Below are positions 53,848 through 62,270 of a stretch of 64,000 bases of DNA, one piece after another. Below the pieces are notes generated by a model. The model saw only the letters and a list, made by a program, of their open reading frames with translations. It was not told the DNA's origin and did no database searches. The position numbers and the translations under genes are program-made. This DNA is from JALHNI01 sp965229305 (GTDB taxonomy: Bacteria; Acidobacteriota; Terriglobia; Bryobacterales; Bryobacteraceae), in NCBI GenBank assembly GCA_965229305.1, contig CBDDIZ010000029.1, forward strand, positions 62,001 to 126,000. Reading direction: 5' to 3'. Position 1 is the first letter of the stretch; each line of letters opens with the position of its first letter.

Positions 53848-54163
53848 CGGGCTCCACCTCAATTTCCATGCGCAAGAGGGCGGCCGACATGGTTTTGCCT
53901 TGGGCATCGATGCGCAGCGACAGCGTGCCGCCGCCGCCCAAGGACTCATGCAGCAGGAAATTCAGCGCGCCCAGGTTCGGCAGTTCGTAGCGGTCCACCG
54001 GACCTTTGACGAAGTTGCCGAAGTAAGCCTTGACGCGCTCGGCGGTCACTTCGCGCACCAGAATCGGATAGTGCTGCGCCTGATAGGCAATCACGCCGAT
54101 GTTGGCCATATCGCCTTTGTCGCCGGAACGTGCGTGGGCGATTTCGGAAAGATGGATCTTCAT
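53825..54163 (-). CDS. AtuA-related small protein
   Basis: 112 residues: MKIHLSEIAHARSGDKGDMANIGVIAYQ at the start matches the C-terminal piece of AtuA-type proteins, which in many genomes is a separate gene. A later block, LGALNFLLHESLGGGGTLSLRIDAQGKTMSAALLRMEIEV in pieces, completes the domain. It overlaps the larger AtuA gene by four bases (ATGA), so the two proteins are probably subunits of one enzyme. The biochemical role in the pathway is not proven. Confidence 0.88.
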   Translation of the reverse strand: MKIHLSEIAHARSGDKGDMANIGVIAYQAQHYPILVREVTAERVKAYFGNFVKGPVDRYELPNLGALNFLLHESLGGGGTLSLRIDAQGKTMSAALLRMEIEVEPGELESAG

Positions 54164-55494
54164 GCGAACACCTCGACGTGCGTTTGAATCTCTTCGCGGG
54201 GGATGAGCGCCGGCCAGTAGGCCACCACTTCGCGCACGGGCGGGCGACCGTCGCCAAAGCCGGTAGCGGTGGGCGGTCCGCTGAGCACCAGGGGGATGAG
54301 TTCGCGGGTAAAACGGTCCACGTGCTTTTTGTTCTGGCCGCGCGCGCCGATGCGCAGTTGGACTTCGGGGACGTCCGGGAACGGCAGCGCCGCCGGTCCG
54401 TGGCAGGCGTTGAAGCCCAGAATCTCGGCCCAGATCTCTTCGAACTCGAGCCCCAGTTGCGAGAGCCGCTCGCGGACGATGCGCTCTGCGAGGCGAGCTT
54501 TGCCGTAGGCTTCGGGCCAACTGTAGACCAGCGAGCCGATCGCCTTGTAGCCCCACTCATAGCTGAGTGAAACCTTGAGGAACGGCGTGCGGGCGCGGCC
54601 TTCGATGCCCGTGACACGGACGCGATCCTTGCCGCAATCCTTGAGTTGGACAGTGGTGAAGTCGGCAATGCAATCGGGCGTGATGTATTCGCGCGGGTCG
54701 CCCAATTCGTAGAGCAGTTGCTCTTTCACGACATCGGAATTGACGCGGCCGCCGGTACCCGGATGCTTCGTGACGGTGAAGGTGCCGTCGGGTTCGGCTT
54801 CCACGATCGGGTAGCCGATGTTGGCGAAGTCCGGAATCGTTTGCCAGTCCACCTGGCAGTTGCCGCCGGTGGCTTGCGCGCCGCATTCGATGATGTGCCC
54901 GGCGATGGTGCCTGCGGCGAGCAGGTTGTAGTCAGTCTCTTTCCAGCCGAAGCGATGAATCATGGGCGCGAGCGTCAGCGCCGTGTCGGTGCAGCGGCCC
55001 GCGATGATCACCTGCGCGCCGGTGGCCAGCGCCTCCACCAGCGGAAACGCGCCGATGTAGGCGTTGGCGGAGAGCACGCGAGCACGAATGTCGGAGAGCG
55101 GAGCGCCTGTGTCGAGGTTCTTCAGTTCGAGACCACGGGCGAGGAAGTCGTCGAGTTGCCCGAAGACGTCGTCGCCGTGGACGACGGCTACCTTCAGTTC
55201 AGGTGCCAGCCGCTTCACTTCGCGCGCGCACGCAGCCGGGTTCACGCCGCCGGCGTTCGCGATGACGGTGACACCGCGCTCGCGGATCTGTTTGGCGATG
55301 CGGCCGATCAGCGGTGGGAAGTCGCGGGCGTAGCCCAACTCCGGGTTCTCGAGCTTCTGTTTCTGGACGATCGACATGGTGATCTCGGCGAGATAGTCGA
55401 GACAGAGGTAGTCGATGGGCCCTTGCTCCACCAGGCGGACGGGGGCTTCTAGCCAGTCCCCCCAGAAGCCTTGGCCATTGGCGATACGAATCAT
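54160..55494 (-). CDS. AtuA-family (DUF1446) acyclic terpene/acyl-CoA degradation protein
   Basis: 444 residues from the ATG at 55494. Family blocks: RIANGQGFWGDWLEAPVRL, DYLCLDYLAEITMSIVQKQK, VTVIANAGGVNPAACA, IIAGRCTDTALTLAPMIH, IIECGAQATGGN and GTGGRVNSDVVKEQLLYELGDP in pieces. AtuA is needed for growth on citronellol and geraniol in Pseudomonas, with the geranyl-CoA carboxylase AtuC/AtuF. It overlaps the carboxylase gene by four bases and is followed by the AtuA-related piece. Confidence 0.92.
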   Translation of the reverse strand: MIRIANGQGFWGDWLEAPVRLVEQGPIDYLCLDYLAEITMSIVQKQKLENPELGYARDFPPLIGRIAKQIRERGVTVIANAGGVNPAACAREVKRLAPELKVAVVHGDDVFGQLDDFLARGLELKNLDTGAPLSDIRARVLSANAYIGAFPLVEALATGAQVIIAGRCTDTALTLAPMIHRFGWKETDYNLLAAGTIAGHIIECGAQATGGNCQVDWQTIPDFANIGYPIVEAEPDGTFTVTKHPGTGGRVNSDVVKEQLLYELGDPREYITPDCIADFTTVQLKDCGKDRVRVTGIEGRARTPFLKVSLSYEWGYKAIGSLVYSWPEAYGKARLAERIVRERLSQLGLEFEEIWAEILGFNACHGPAALPFPDVPEVQLRIGARGQNKKHVDRFTRELIPLVLSGPPTATGFGDGRPPVREVVAYWPALIPREEIQTHVEVFA

Positions 55495-57068
55495 AACTGC
55501 TCCAGTATGGCGGGTTGCCGATGGCCGCTCCAGGCGGCAAAGTCGAAGACGAAGCTGAGGACGCGCCGCGTGGCCAGCGGGTCCAGCACGGCATCGACAT
55601 GGCCGCGGGCGGCGGCGTAACGGACGTCGAGCCAACGCTCATAGTCGGCGCGGGTTTGCGCGATGCGCGCCGCGAGTTCTTCGGGCACCGGCTGCCCGGC
55701 GGCTTTCAGCTTGTCGAGTTCCGGACCGTGAATCGCCACCACGGCGGAATCGCCCTCCATCACGCCGATGCGGGCCGTGGGCCACGCAAAGGCGAAGTGC
55801 GGGTCGAAGCCTTGGCCGGCCATCGCGTAGTAGCCGGCGCCGGAGGCGTGGTTCACCGTGAGAATCACTTTGGGCACCGTCGCGCAGGCCATCGCTTCCA
55901 CCATCTCCGCGCCCGCGCGAATGATGCCGGATTGCTCGGCCTCCACCCCAACCATGAAGCCGGAAACGTCCTGCAGGTAGAGAATCGGCAGGCCGGCGCG
56001 CTCGGCGTACTCCACGAAGTAGGCCACCTTGCGCGCGGATTCGGTGTAGACGATGCCGCCGATGCGCGGCTTCAGGTAGCCGCGCCGATTGGCGATGACG
56101 GCGATCGGGCGGCCGCCCAGCTTGGCTTCGGCGCACAGCATCTCCGGCGCGTGATCCGGCTGAAACTCGCTCCACGGCTCGCCATCGAGCAGCGCGGCGA
56201 GGAGCGCCGTCATGTCGTAGGGGAGCCGATGGTCTTCGGGCAGCGTCTCGTAGAGGGTCTCGGCGGGCTTGGTGGGAGGCACGACTTCGGCCTTGCCGAA
56301 CGGCTGCCCGATCGTCGCCATCCGCTGGCGGATCATGCGCAGACACTCGGCGTCGTCCTTGGCGCGCTGATGCGCCACGCCGCTGACGGTGGTGTGCATC
56401 ACGGCGCCGCCGAGCGATTCGGCGTCGATCGATTGGCCGGTGGCGCCCTTCACCAGATTCGGCCCGCCTAAGCCCATGAAGCTCGTGCCCTCCACCATGA
56501 TGATGACGTCGCTTAGCGCGGGCAGATAAGCGCCACCGGCGATGCAGGGTCCCATGACGGCGGCGATCTGCGGAATCTTCAGGCGCCGCCGCATCAGCGA
56601 GTTGTAGTAGAAGATGCGCCCGGCGCCGTATTGGCCGGGAAAGATGCGGTCCTGCAGCGGCAGGTTTACGCCGGCCGAATCCACCAGATAGATGATCGGC
56701 ACGCGGTTGCGCATCGCGACTTCCTGCGCGCGCAGAATCTTGGTGATCGTCTCCGGCCACCAGGCGCCGGCCTTGACGGTGGCGTCATTGGCGACGATCA
56801 CCGCGGGGCGGCCTTCGATGCGCGCCAAGCCCGTCATCACACCGGCGGCGGGCGCTTGGCCGTCGTACTGGTCGTAGGCGATCAGCAGGCCCAGTTCGAG
56901 GAAATGCGTTCCCGGGTCAATCAGTTGGGCGATTCGCTCGCGGGCGGTGAGCTTGCCGTCGCGGTGCTGTTTCCGGATTTTGGCGTCCCCGCCGCCGCGG
57001 CGGAGGCGATCTTCGAGGTCGAGCAGTTGGTCGACGCGCTGCTGCAGGCTGTTAGGGCTCAACGCCAT
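55491..57068 (-). CDS. Acyl-CoA carboxylase beta (carboxyltransferase) subunit
   Basis: 525 residues. The two crotonase-fold carboxyltransferase halves are present: LIAYDQYDGQAPAAGVMTGLARI, DSAGVNLPLQDRIFPG, AVMGPCIAGGAYLPALSD, GLGGPNLVKGATG in the N half and LQDVSGFMVGVEAEQSGIIR, NHASGAGYYAMAGQGFDPHFAFAWPTARIGVMEG in pieces in the C half. This is the MccB/AtuC/PccB type that transfers carboxyl from biotin to an acyl-CoA. No biotin carboxylase subunit is nearby; it must be encoded elsewhere. It heads the four-gene operon and is divergent from the AI-2E gene, 17 bases away. Confidence 0.93.
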   Translation of the reverse strand: MALSPNSLQQRVDQLLDLEDRLRRGGGDAKIRKQHRDGKLTARERIAQLIDPGTHFLELGLLIAYDQYDGQAPAAGVMTGLARIEGRPAVIVANDATVKAGAWWPETITKILRAQEVAMRNRVPIIYLVDSAGVNLPLQDRIFPGQYGAGRIFYYNSLMRRRLKIPQIAAVMGPCIAGGAYLPALSDVIIMVEGTSFMGLGGPNLVKGATGQSIDAESLGGAVMHTTVSGVAHQRAKDDAECLRMIRQRMATIGQPFGKAEVVPPTKPAETLYETLPEDHRLPYDMTALLAALLDGEPWSEFQPDHAPEMLCAEAKLGGRPIAVIANRRGYLKPRIGGIVYTESARKVAYFVEYAERAGLPILYLQDVSGFMVGVEAEQSGIIRAGAEMVEAMACATVPKVILTVNHASGAGYYAMAGQGFDPHFAFAWPTARIGVMEGDSAVVAIHGPELDKLKAAGQPVPEELAARIAQTRADYERWLDVRYAAARGHVDAVLDPLATRRVLSFVFDFAAWSGHRQPAILEQL

Positions 57069-57071
57069 CAG

Positions 57072-57077
57072 TATACT
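57072..57077 (+). promoter_or_regulatory. -10 TATACT of the AI-2E-type transporter gene
   Basis: TATACT eight bases before the ATG at 57086; a GGAG is embedded in the gap (57078-57081), so both leaderless and short-leader translation are possible. Confidence 0.45.
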
Positions 57078-57085
57078 GGAGCCGT

Positions 57086-58147
57086 ATGTTGGGCTTGGAT
57101 CGACGGGTGGCGAGCGGAACGTGGACGGTCATTTTTGTTTTGGCGGTGGCGGCGGTGGTCTGGCTGCTGCGCGACGTCTGGTTCCTGCTGGCGGTAGCCC
57201 TGTTCTTCTCCTACATGATTGCGCCCGTTGTCACCTGGACGGAGGCCCGGCTGCCGTTCAAGCGCGCCCGCACGGAGGCGCTGCTGCTGGTGTACGTCGC
57301 GTCGCTGGTGGCGGTGGGCTCGGTGGCAAGTTGGGTGATCGGCAATGCGGTGGAGCAGGCCTCAGGGCTGGCCGAACGCATCCCCGAACTGGTCAAGAAG
57401 CAGGACCTGCTGCTCACCTTTCCCCTGCCCTCCTGGCTCGAACCCGCGCGGCAAAGCGCCGTGAAGTGGGCCACGCATCTGGTGGCGGGCGGCTTCGAAC
57501 AATTTCTGCCCTTCCTGCGGACCATCTCCGGCCAACTCCTGCTAGGCATCGGGAGCCTGGTGCCGTTTCTATTGGTGCCGATCTTCGCCTTCTTCTTTCT
57601 GAAGGACGGCCACGAACTCAGCGAAGCGATCGTCGAGCGCTTCGCTGAAGGTGACCGCAGCTTTGTGCGGCTCATCTTCAACGACCTGCACCGCCTGCTC
57701 GCGCAGTACATCCGCGCCATGGTACTGCTGTCGCTCTCCACGTTCGTCTGCTTCGAAGTCTTCTTCTGGGCGACGGGCATGCAGTACAGCACGCTGCTGG
57801 CCACCTGGGCCGCCTTGCTCGAGTTCGTTCCGGTGGTGGGGCCGGCCGTCGCCGGCGTGACGGCCGTGCTGGTGGGCGCCATGTCCGGCTATCAGATGCT
57901 GTTGGGCCTAGTGATCTTCCTGGTGGTGTACCGGCTGTTCCTGGATTATGTGCTCTCGCCACTGCTGATGAGCGCGGGCGTTGAACTGCATCCGCTGCTG
58001 GTGCTGGCGGCGATCCTGGGCGGCGAGCATCTCGGCGGTATTCCGGGCATGTTTCTGGCGATCCCGACGGTGGCGGCGGCCCGCATCCTGTATCTGCGCG
58101 TCGAGGAACGGGCGCGAAGTGGTCAGATGACCACGATGCTAGACTGA
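57086..58147 (+). CDS. AI-2E family transporter / permease
   Basis: 353 residues with about eight transmembrane segments (for example TVIFVLAVAAVVWLLRDVWF, LLLVYVASLVAVGSVAS, LGIGSLVPFLLVPIFAFFFL, VLLSLSTFVCFEVFFW, LLGLVIFLVVYRLFLDY and VLAAILGGEHLGGIPG in part). The last block with GGIPGMFLAIP is the family signature. Members export AI-2 or other small molecules, or act as Na/H or lipid transporters; the substrate is not evident. It is divergent from the carboxylase operon. Confidence 0.88.
   Translation: MLGLDRRVASGTWTVIFVLAVAAVVWLLRDVWFLLAVALFFSYMIAPVVTWTEARLPFKRARTEALLLVYVASLVAVGSVASWVIGNAVEQASGLAERIPELVKKQDLLLTFPLPSWLEPARQSAVKWATHLVAGGFEQFLPFLRTISGQLLLGIGSLVPFLLVPIFAFFFLKDGHELSEAIVERFAEGDRSFVRLIFNDLHRLLAQYIRAMVLLSLSTFVCFEVFFWATGMQYSTLLATWAALLEFVPVVGPAVAGVTAVLVGAMSGYQMLLGLVIFLVVYRLFLDYVLSPLLMSAGVELHPLLVLAAILGGEHLGGIPGMFLAIPTVAAARILYLRVEERARSGQMTTMLD
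58137..58145 (+). promoter_or_regulatory. Extended -10 of the second toxin-antitoxin module
   Basis: TGCTAGACT, hexamer TAGACT at 58140-58145 with TGn upstream, six bases before the GTG of the antitoxin. It lies within the 3' end of the AI-2E gene. Confidence 0.45.
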
Positions 58148-58151
58148 AGGG

Positions 58152-58412
58152 GTGAAAGAACTCATCGTCAGCGCCACGGAATTCAAGGCGAAATGCCTGG
58201 CACTCCTGGATGAAGTTCACGCGCACGGGGGAACGGTGACCATCACCAAGCGCGGCAAGCCGGTCGCCAGACTGGGCGCGGTACAGCCGAAGGCGGCATC
58301 CAAGATCAGCAACGCTCTCGCCGGTTTGTTGTCGCCGCCCAAGACAGTGAGAGATTTCGACCTGACCCATCTCTTCGAAGAAGATGTTCTCGTGCGTGGG
58401 CCCAAACGCTAG
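58152..58412 (+). CDS. Phd/YefM-type antitoxin
   Basis: 86 residues from GTG. The start KELIVSATEFKAKCLALLDEVH and TVTITKRGKPVARL are the Phd/YefM fold (N-terminal DNA-binding strand-helix). The tail (SPPKTVRDFDLTHLFEEDVLV) would neutralise the toxin. It is followed by the PIN toxin with a TAGTG overlap. The start context suggests a leaderless transcript, as for the first module. Confidence 0.85.
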   Translation: MKELIVSATEFKAKCLALLDEVHAHGGTVTITKRGKPVARLGAVQPKAASKISNALAGLLSPPKTVRDFDLTHLFEEDVLVRGPKR

Positions 58413-58810
58413 TGCCGTATCTGCTGGATACGCACATCGCCGTCTGGTGGTTGACGGATGCGAAGCGTCTTTCCCGGAATCACCGCCGGTTATTGGAAGG
58501 CATCGAGGCTCGAGAGCAGCGAGTTTTTGTCAGTGCGATAACGCTTCTCGAAATCGCCCTGATCTTTGGAGCGGGAAATCGCAGGTATCCAACTCAGGCC
58601 GCCGAAATTCTCCGCTACGTGGATACCAACCCGTCCTTCGTAGCGCTGCCCTGCGATGCCGCCGTGTGCACTGAAGTGGCCGTCATGGGCGACAGCTTGC
58701 GCGATCCGTTTGACCGCACCATCGTCGCCACCGCGCGCGTGCACCGGCTGACGCTCGTCACCGCCGATGAGCGGATTCTCGATTCGCGCCTCGTCCCGAT
58801 GGCAGACTAG
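58412..58810 (+). CDS. vapC: PIN-domain ribonuclease toxin, VapC-like (second module)
   Basis: 132 residues from a GTG that shares its G with the antitoxin stop. The PIN acidic residues are LLDTHIAVWWL, the Glu of SAITLLEIAL, LRDPFDRTIVATA and LVTADERIL. It is a different subtype from the first module (paired with Phd/YefM rather than VapB). It overlaps the convergent AlkA-like gene by four bases. Its RNA target is unknown. Confidence 0.88.
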   Translation: MPYLLDTHIAVWWLTDAKRLSRNHRRLLEGIEAREQRVFVSAITLLEIALIFGAGNRRYPTQAAEILRYVDTNPSFVALPCDAAVCTEVAVMGDSLRDPFDRTIVATARVHRLTLVTADERILDSRLVPMAD

Positions 58811-59406
58811 AGCGCTGCGTCGCCGTCGATACTGCGCCAAAGGTACCAGCACGCGACGCTCGAATACGGGCGCCACTTGCGCGCGAGTTTCTCGAGCCGC
58901 TCCGGCTTCGGCATCTCGCGGAGACGGTAGGCCCGCTGCGCGGCGCTGCGGATGCCCAGGTCGCCCACCGGGAGGACGTCAGGCCGCTGGAGAGCAAACA
59001 TCAGAAACATGTGGGCGGTCCAGACACCGACGCCCTTCACTTGCGTGAGGTGTTCGATGACGGCGTTGTCGTCCATGTCCGGGAGATCGTGAAACCGCAC
59101 CAGCCCCGCGCGCGTCTTCTCAGCGAGATCCAAAACATATTTCGCCTTTTGATTCGACAGACCGAGTAGGCGCAGCGCTTCCGGGGTTTGTTGCATCAGG
59201 TTCTCGGGCGTCATGGAGCCCACCGCCCCCAACACCCGCGAATAAATCGTAGAAGCGGCTTTGCCGCTCAGTTGCTGATAGACGATGGACCGCGCCAGCG
59301 CCTCGAAAGTCGGCGGGCTGTATTGAATTTTGTAAGGCCCCACGCGCTCGATAATCGCAGCCATAGTGGGATCGGAGAGACGAAGATGATTCAGCGCTTG
59401 ACGCAT
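58807..59406 (-). CDS. DNA-3-methyladenine glycosylase-like protein (AlkA/HhH-GPD)
   Basis: 199 residues from the ATG at 59406. The helix-hairpin-helix is LTQVKGVGVWTAHMFLMFA, and the GPD catalytic Asp is in VLPVGDLGIRSA. The N-terminal part has LARSIVYQQLSGKAASTIYSR. It excises alkylated bases from DNA. E. coli AlkA has an extra N-terminal domain; this is the short bacterial/archaeal form. It is divergent from the VWA gene. Confidence 0.92.
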   Translation of the reverse strand: MRQALNHLRLSDPTMAAIIERVGPYKIQYSPPTFEALARSIVYQQLSGKAASTIYSRVLGAVGSMTPENLMQQTPEALRLLGLSNQKAKYVLDLAEKTRAGLVRFHDLPDMDDNAVIEHLTQVKGVGVWTAHMFLMFALQRPDVLPVGDLGIRSAAQRAYRLREMPKPERLEKLARKWRPYSSVACWYLWRSIDGDAAL

Positions 59407-59430
59407 CGGTTGTGCGACCCTCAAAGCAGT

Positions 59431-60372
59431 ATGACACGGCGTCAAATTCTGGCCGCGGCGGCCGCTTCGCCGCTCCTTGCGCAGGATCCGCAAGCGGTCA
59501 TCCGGGTCGATGTGGACTTGGTCAACGTCACGTTTTCCGTGCGTGACAAAAAGGGTGCCCTGATTCCGACGCTCGAAAAAGCCGACTTCGAAGTCTACGA
59601 AGACGGCAAGAAACAGGAAATCCGTTCGTTCAATAAAGAAGGCGACCTGCCGCTGACGATCGGCCTGCTGGTGGACGTCAGCCCCAGCCAGGAACGTCTG
59701 ATCGACGTCGAGAAGCGGGCCGCAGCGTCGTTCTTCCGCACCGTCCTCAAGAACAAGGACATGGCCTTCCTGATCAGCTTTGGTGGCGAAGCCGAACTGT
59801 TGCAGGACCTCACCAGTTCGCCGAAGCTCCTGACGCTGGGCCTCGAAGGCTTGCGCGTCAACGCTTCGGTCTCTTCACCCATCACCCAGGGCCCGGTTCC
59901 GTCAACCCCGCGCGGCACGATTCTCTTCGACGCCGTCTATCTGGCAGCCGACGAAAAGCTCAAGGGCGAAGTGGGCCGCAAGGTGGTGCTGCTGATCACC
60001 GACGGCGTGGATATGGGCAGCCGCAAGACCCTGAATCAGGCGATCGAGTCGGCGCACCGTTCCGACGCCATCATCTACGGCATTTACTACTTCGATCGCG
60101 GCGCTTACGGTTATCACATGTTCGGCGTGAGCGATGGCGACTTACGGAAGATGTCCGAAGATACCGGTGGCCGCGTCTTCCGCGTGGAGCGCAAAACGAC
60201 GCTCGAAGATATCTTCAAGCAACTTGAAGACGAGATGCGCAATCAGTACACGCTGAGTTACTCGTCCAGCAATACGAACCGCGACGGCGGCTTTCGCAAG
60301 CTCGAAATCAAAGTGAAAAACAAAGAGCTGAAGGTGCAGGCCCGCCGGGGCTACTACGCTTCACGTTCTTAG
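59431..60372 (+). CDS. Exported VWA-domain protein, Acidobacterial TIGR03436 type
   Basis: 313 residues. A signal MTRRQILAAAAASPLLAQ (twin Arg) is followed by VDVDLVNVTFSVRDKKGALIPTLEKADFEVYEDGKKQEIRSF in pieces, the defining N-terminal block, and a VWA domain with the MIDAS motif DxSxS in LLVDVSPSQER, FLISFGGEAELLQDLTS, and LLITDGVDMGSRKT. The last third ends QYTLSYSSSNTNRDGGFRKLEIKV. This family is greatly expanded in Acidobacteria, secreted, and of unknown role, perhaps in adhesion or complex assembly. Confidence 0.92.
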   Translation: MTRRQILAAAAASPLLAQDPQAVIRVDVDLVNVTFSVRDKKGALIPTLEKADFEVYEDGKKQEIRSFNKEGDLPLTIGLLVDVSPSQERLIDVEKRAAASFFRTVLKNKDMAFLISFGGEAELLQDLTSSPKLLTLGLEGLRVNASVSSPITQGPVPSTPRGTILFDAVYLAADEKLKGEVGRKVVLLITDGVDMGSRKTLNQAIESAHRSDAIIYGIYYFDRGAYGYHMFGVSDGDLRKMSEDTGGRVFRVERKTTLEDIFKQLEDEMRNQYTLSYSSSNTNRDGGFRKLEIKVKNKELKVQARRGYYASRS

Positions 60373-60380
60373 CCGGGACC

Positions 60381-60407
60381 GCGCCGCGCACACCCAGAGC
60401 GCGGCGC
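60381..60407 (+). terminator. 9-bp perfect hairpin after the VWA gene
   Basis: GCGCCGCGC (60381-60389) pairs with GCGCGGCGC (60399-60407) around a nine-base loop, directly after the VWA stop. No U-tract follows. Likely a rho-independent-like or 3'-end protective structure. Confidence 0.5.
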
Positions 60408-60607
60408 GATCAACCTGGCTCGGATGCCGTCCTCTAGCATCCGCGAGCGCTCCGGCCGCCAAACCGTAAGCCGCTCGTTTTGTGATTTCATCATTCCATA
60501 CGCCCCCCAAGGCCCCGACCCCGCCATTCGACTCAACCAACTGATTTTAAGACGTTTAAGAATTTCGAAACCCGTGTGACCGCCTGTTAAACTGGTTCAC
60601 GAACTGC

Positions 60608-61459
60608 GTGAATTCCCGCCTCGCCATCCTCGCCGCTGCCTTTCTGTTCTCCACGGGCGGCGCCGTCATCAAGGCTTCGTCGCTGACCGCCTGGCAAGTG
60701 GCATCCTACCGTTCGCTGGTGGCGGCGCTGGTGCTCTTTGTCGCCGTCCCGGCTGCGCGGCAAGGCTGGCGCTGGCGAATGGTGCCGGTCTGCATCACCT
60801 ACGCTCTGACGTTGGTGTTGTTCGTCCTCTCCACGCGCTTCACGACCGGGGCCAATGCCATCTTCCTTCAGGCGACCGCCCCCCTGTACCTGCTGCTGAT
60901 CGCTCCCTTGCTGCTTGGCGAACGCCTGCGCCCGCGCGACCTGATCGGCCCCGCGGCGATCGCCGTCGGGATGACGTTCTTCTTCGCCGACGGCGACCGT
61001 CAAGCCACCACCGCGCCCCATCCGGCTCTCGGCAATCTCTATGGCGCCGCCAGCGGACTCACCTGGGCTCTCACCATGGCCGGCCTCCGTTGGCTGAATC
61101 GCTCCGGCGTCCCCGGCGGCTATGCCACCGCCGCGATGGGCAATCTTTTCGCGGCCGCCTTCGCCTTCGCGCCGGCCTGGCCCGTGCCCGCCTTCACCGC
61201 CGCCGACCTGCTGGTGCTTGGCTATCTCGGCATCTTTCAGATTGGCTTGGCTTACTATCTGCTGAACGTCGGTCTCGCCCGCGTACCGGCCTTCGAAGCC
61301 AGCGTGCTGATCCTGCTGGAGCCGGCGCTCAATCCCGTGTGGACTTACGTCGTGCACGGCGAGCATCCGGGCACATTGGCCATCGTGGGAGGCGCGATCA
61401 TCTGCGCCGCAACTTTGTTGCAGAGTTGGCTGGCTAGCGCGCCAGCGCATGACGCGTAG
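60608..61459 (+). CDS. EamA/DMT-superfamily transporter
   Basis: 283 residues with ten hydrophobic segments in two EamA repeats: LAILAAAFLFSTGGAVIKA, SYRSLVAALVLFVAVPA, ITYALTLVLFVLSTRF, TAPLYLLLIAPLLLGERL, AAIAVGMTFFFADG in the first; GNLYGAASGLTWALTMAGL, FAAAFAFAPAWPV, YLGIFQIGLAYYLLNVGL, ASVLILLEPALNPVWTYVVHGE, AIVGGAIICAATLL in the second. Such carriers export amino acids, nucleotides or metabolites; the substrate is unknown. An extended -10-like TGTTAAACT lies 14 bases before the GTG. It overlaps the next minus-strand gene by 26 bases. Confidence 0.9.
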   Translation: MNSRLAILAAAFLFSTGGAVIKASSLTAWQVASYRSLVAALVLFVAVPAARQGWRWRMVPVCITYALTLVLFVLSTRFTTGANAIFLQATAPLYLLLIAPLLLGERLRPRDLIGPAAIAVGMTFFFADGDRQATTAPHPALGNLYGAASGLTWALTMAGLRWLNRSGVPGGYATAAMGNLFAAAFAFAPAWPVPAFTAADLLVLGYLGIFQIGLAYYLLNVGLARVPAFEASVLILLEPALNPVWTYVVHGEHPGTLAIVGGAIICAATLLQSWLASAPAHDA

Positions 61460-62207
61460 CGAGCAGCGTCTTTTCCAGCGACTCCCGCGGCAGTTGGCGC
61501 ACAATCGGCGTTATGATCGACGAAAGCATCATCGGCACGCCGCGCGACAGCGAGATGGCTTCGCACTCCACATACACACCGCCGTCGCGTTCCTGAAAGC
61601 GCCAGTACGAGTTCAGCCGCCACATGAAGCCGTGGTCATGGCCCACCGGCAGTTCCCGTTCGGAACTGGTGCCTGCGTCCTCCACCTCGGTAATCTTCGT
61701 GCTGTAGCTGCGGCTGCGCGCATGCGTCGGATCTACGCGCTCATACTGCGCGTCGTACTCCGTGTTCAGGATGACCGTAATCACCTTCTTCTTCCGGAGA
61801 CGCAGGTAAACTTTGTAGCGATCGGTGTCCGAAGTTACGGCTTTTGAGTCGATTACCTCGGGCGCAAAGACGTTCTTGTGATTCGCGTAATTCCGCAGGA
61901 AACTGAGCACATCGTCGAGCTTGGTGCCGGGGATGAACGTCGCGCCTTGCCAATCGTGCACCAACCCGCCCTGGATCTCATGCACCCCCCGCGATTCACG
62001 CGGCGTCACCATCACCTCGCGCTGCTTCACCGTCATCAGACAGCTCTCGCGCTGGTCGCACCAGAGAAAAGACTCACGCTGCTGCATCTCTGCTTCGCGC
62101 CGTTTGACGTACTCGTCAAACGCCCGGACAGTTTGTGGCTCGAGCGTGGTCGTCGAGACGTCGAAGGCCAGCAGAGGGAGAACGAAAAGAAAGCTGTACA
62201 CCTTCAC
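61434..62207 (-). CDS. Exported protein of unknown function
   Basis: 257 residues from GTG with a signal (VYSFLFVLPLLAF). Visible features: FDEYVKRREAEMQQRESF, GGLVHDWQGATFIPGTKLDDVLSFLRNY in pieces, VYLRLRKKKVITVILNTEYDAQYERVD in part and WRFQERDGGVYVECEAISLSRGVPMML near the end. The last blocks resemble SRPBCC/START-like lipid-binding folds seen in secreted Acidobacterial proteins, a weak similarity. An extended -10-like TGCTACGCT lies eight bases before the GTG. I cannot assign a role. Confidence 0.75.
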   Translation of the reverse strand: MKVYSFLFVLPLLAFDVSTTTLEPQTVRAFDEYVKRREAEMQQRESFLWCDQRESCLMTVKQREVMVTPRESRGVHEIQGGLVHDWQGATFIPGTKLDDVLSFLRNYANHKNVFAPEVIDSKAVTSDTDRYKVYLRLRKKKVITVILNTEYDAQYERVDPTHARSRSYSTKITEVEDAGTSSERELPVGHDHGFMWRLNSYWRFQERDGGVYVECEAISLSRGVPMMLSSIITPIVRQLPRESLEKTLLATRHALAR

Positions 62208-62215
62208 CTACCTTG

Positions 62216-62263
62216 AGCGTAGCAAAACGCTCTGCTTTCGGATGTAAACGCGGCTGCTAGAAT
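62216..62263. promoter_or_regulatory. Divergent short-spacing promoters
   Basis: Minus strand TGCTACGCT (hexamer 62221-62216), eight bases before the GTG at 62207. Plus strand TGCTAGAAT (hexamer 62258-62263), seven bases before the ATG at 62271. Both carry the TGn extension and lack a good -35. Confidence 0.45.
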
Positions 62264-62270
62264 ACCCGGT

